Positions 63,695 through 64,000 of a DNA stretch of 64,000 nucleotides are shown here, in pieces; the first letter of the stretch is position 1; each line of letters begins with the position of its first letter. Made by a program: the position numbers and the translations under genes. The DNA is from Lentilactobacillus parabuchneri DSM 5707 = NBRC 107865 (lineage in GTDB: Bacteria; Bacillota; Bacilli; Lactobacillales; Lactobacillaceae): contig NZ_AZGK01000010.1 in the NCBI RefSeq assembly GCF_001435315.1, forward strand, positions 1 through 64,000, written 5' to 3'. The notes beneath the pieces are model-generated. The model searched no databases, was not told the DNA's origin, and saw only the letters and a list, made by a program, of their open reading frames with translations.

Positions 63695-64000
63695 AAATTT
63701 CAGTCAGGTAGTTTAAATCCAAATACATTGGATAAGATTGTTCAATCTGGCCGAATTGATCAAAATCTTTGTGTAAGTATCTAAATCCAAACTGCTCATA
63801 AAATTCTACTGCACCCGGAAGCGCGCTCACAATGACATCACTAAATCCATATTATAAATATACCTAGAACGGATGATATCTTCAAATAATGTAACCATCA
63901 TGCTTGTTCCAATGGTCCTTCTTTGCATTTCTATGCTGACACCAAACCAGCCAATTTCGATTGCAGGAAACGACGCTCCTAAGGGATTTTCTTCTGGCAT
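63663..64000 (-). pseudogene. GNAT acetyltransferase, frameshifted and cut by the window edge
   Basis: From the window end the minus strand reads SFPAIEIGWFGVSIEMQRRT and GTSMMVTLFEDIIRS, the acetyl-CoA-binding core of a GNAT fold. The frame then closes. One frame over it continues as SDVIVSALPGAVEFYEQFGF, the conserved C-terminal part, and ends NYLTEIYEKETGTSIY at a TAG at 63665-63663. One base is missing near 63841-63850, in a short T-run. The N-terminal part lies beyond the window; the ATG at 64000 is probably internal. Confidence 0.75.

Overview
The window is from a low-to-mid GC lactobacillus, most probably the Lentilactobacillus kefiri/buchneri group. The strongest clue is the short-chain alcohol dehydrogenase at 38850-39608, which matches my memory of the L. 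kefiri/L. brevis (R)-specific alcohol dehydrogenase almost residue for residue. Strong GGAGG-type ribosome sites, TTG starts, an oleate hydratase, two Nramp transporters, acetolactate decarboxylase and a SufCDSUB operon also fit. I see no rRNA, tRNA, CRISPR array, prophage or intact insertion sequence. It reads as chromosomal backbone with accessory islands.

Layout. 0.1-6.7 kb: glutamate dehydrogenase, oleate hydratase preceded by an unlisted 40-codon membrane peptide gene, a divergent DHA2 efflux pump and an aminotransferase. 6.9-11.7 kb: a DUF3290/DUF421 pair (DUF421 frameshifted) and a poly-N-acetylglucosamine operon that begins with a dispersin-like GH20 lipoprotein. 11.9-21 kb: ABC-2 transporter, DJ-1-like protein, sugar porter, acetolactate decarboxylase, HAD phosphatase, MHS symporter, Dps and an aldo/keto reductase. 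21.2-23.8 kb: an old-yellow-enzyme gene followed by a frameshifted fumarate-reductase-like flavoprotein. 24.9-31.6 kb: one long operon, sufC-D-S-U-B, a DUF59 gene and an Nramp-related transporter with altered metal-site motifs. 31.9-37.8 kb: gltB-gltD. 37.9-42.7 kb: two MerR regulators, both with 19-bp-spacer promoters, the alcohol dehydrogenase, a TauE exporter and an aldo/keto reductase. 42.7-52.8 kb: two solo oligopeptide-binding lipoproteins around an unknown 465-residue protein and a ferrochelatase, mntH, membrane-anchored flavodoxin-like gene set. 53.2-57.2 kb: a heterodimeric ABC exporter with its MarR regulator and twin operators. 57.4-62.4 kb: ugpC-A-E-B-glpQ behind a Pho-box-like repeat. 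62.5-64 kb: a small membrane gene broken by an amber codon, a membrane-tethered XRE regulator and a frameshifted GNAT gene running off the edge.

Themes. Iron and metal handling appears twice (SUF plus odd Nramp; ferrochelatase plus MntH plus reductase-like protein). Glutamate is served by both GdhA and GltBD. Phosphorus scavenging (Ugp/GlpQ), biofilm polysaccharide synthesis and aldehyde/redox clean-up (three aldo/keto reductases, OYE, alcohol dehydrogenase) make up most of the rest. Three genes each lack exactly one base, which may be real decay or assembly error. All calls rest on reading sequence and memory of families; no search was run.
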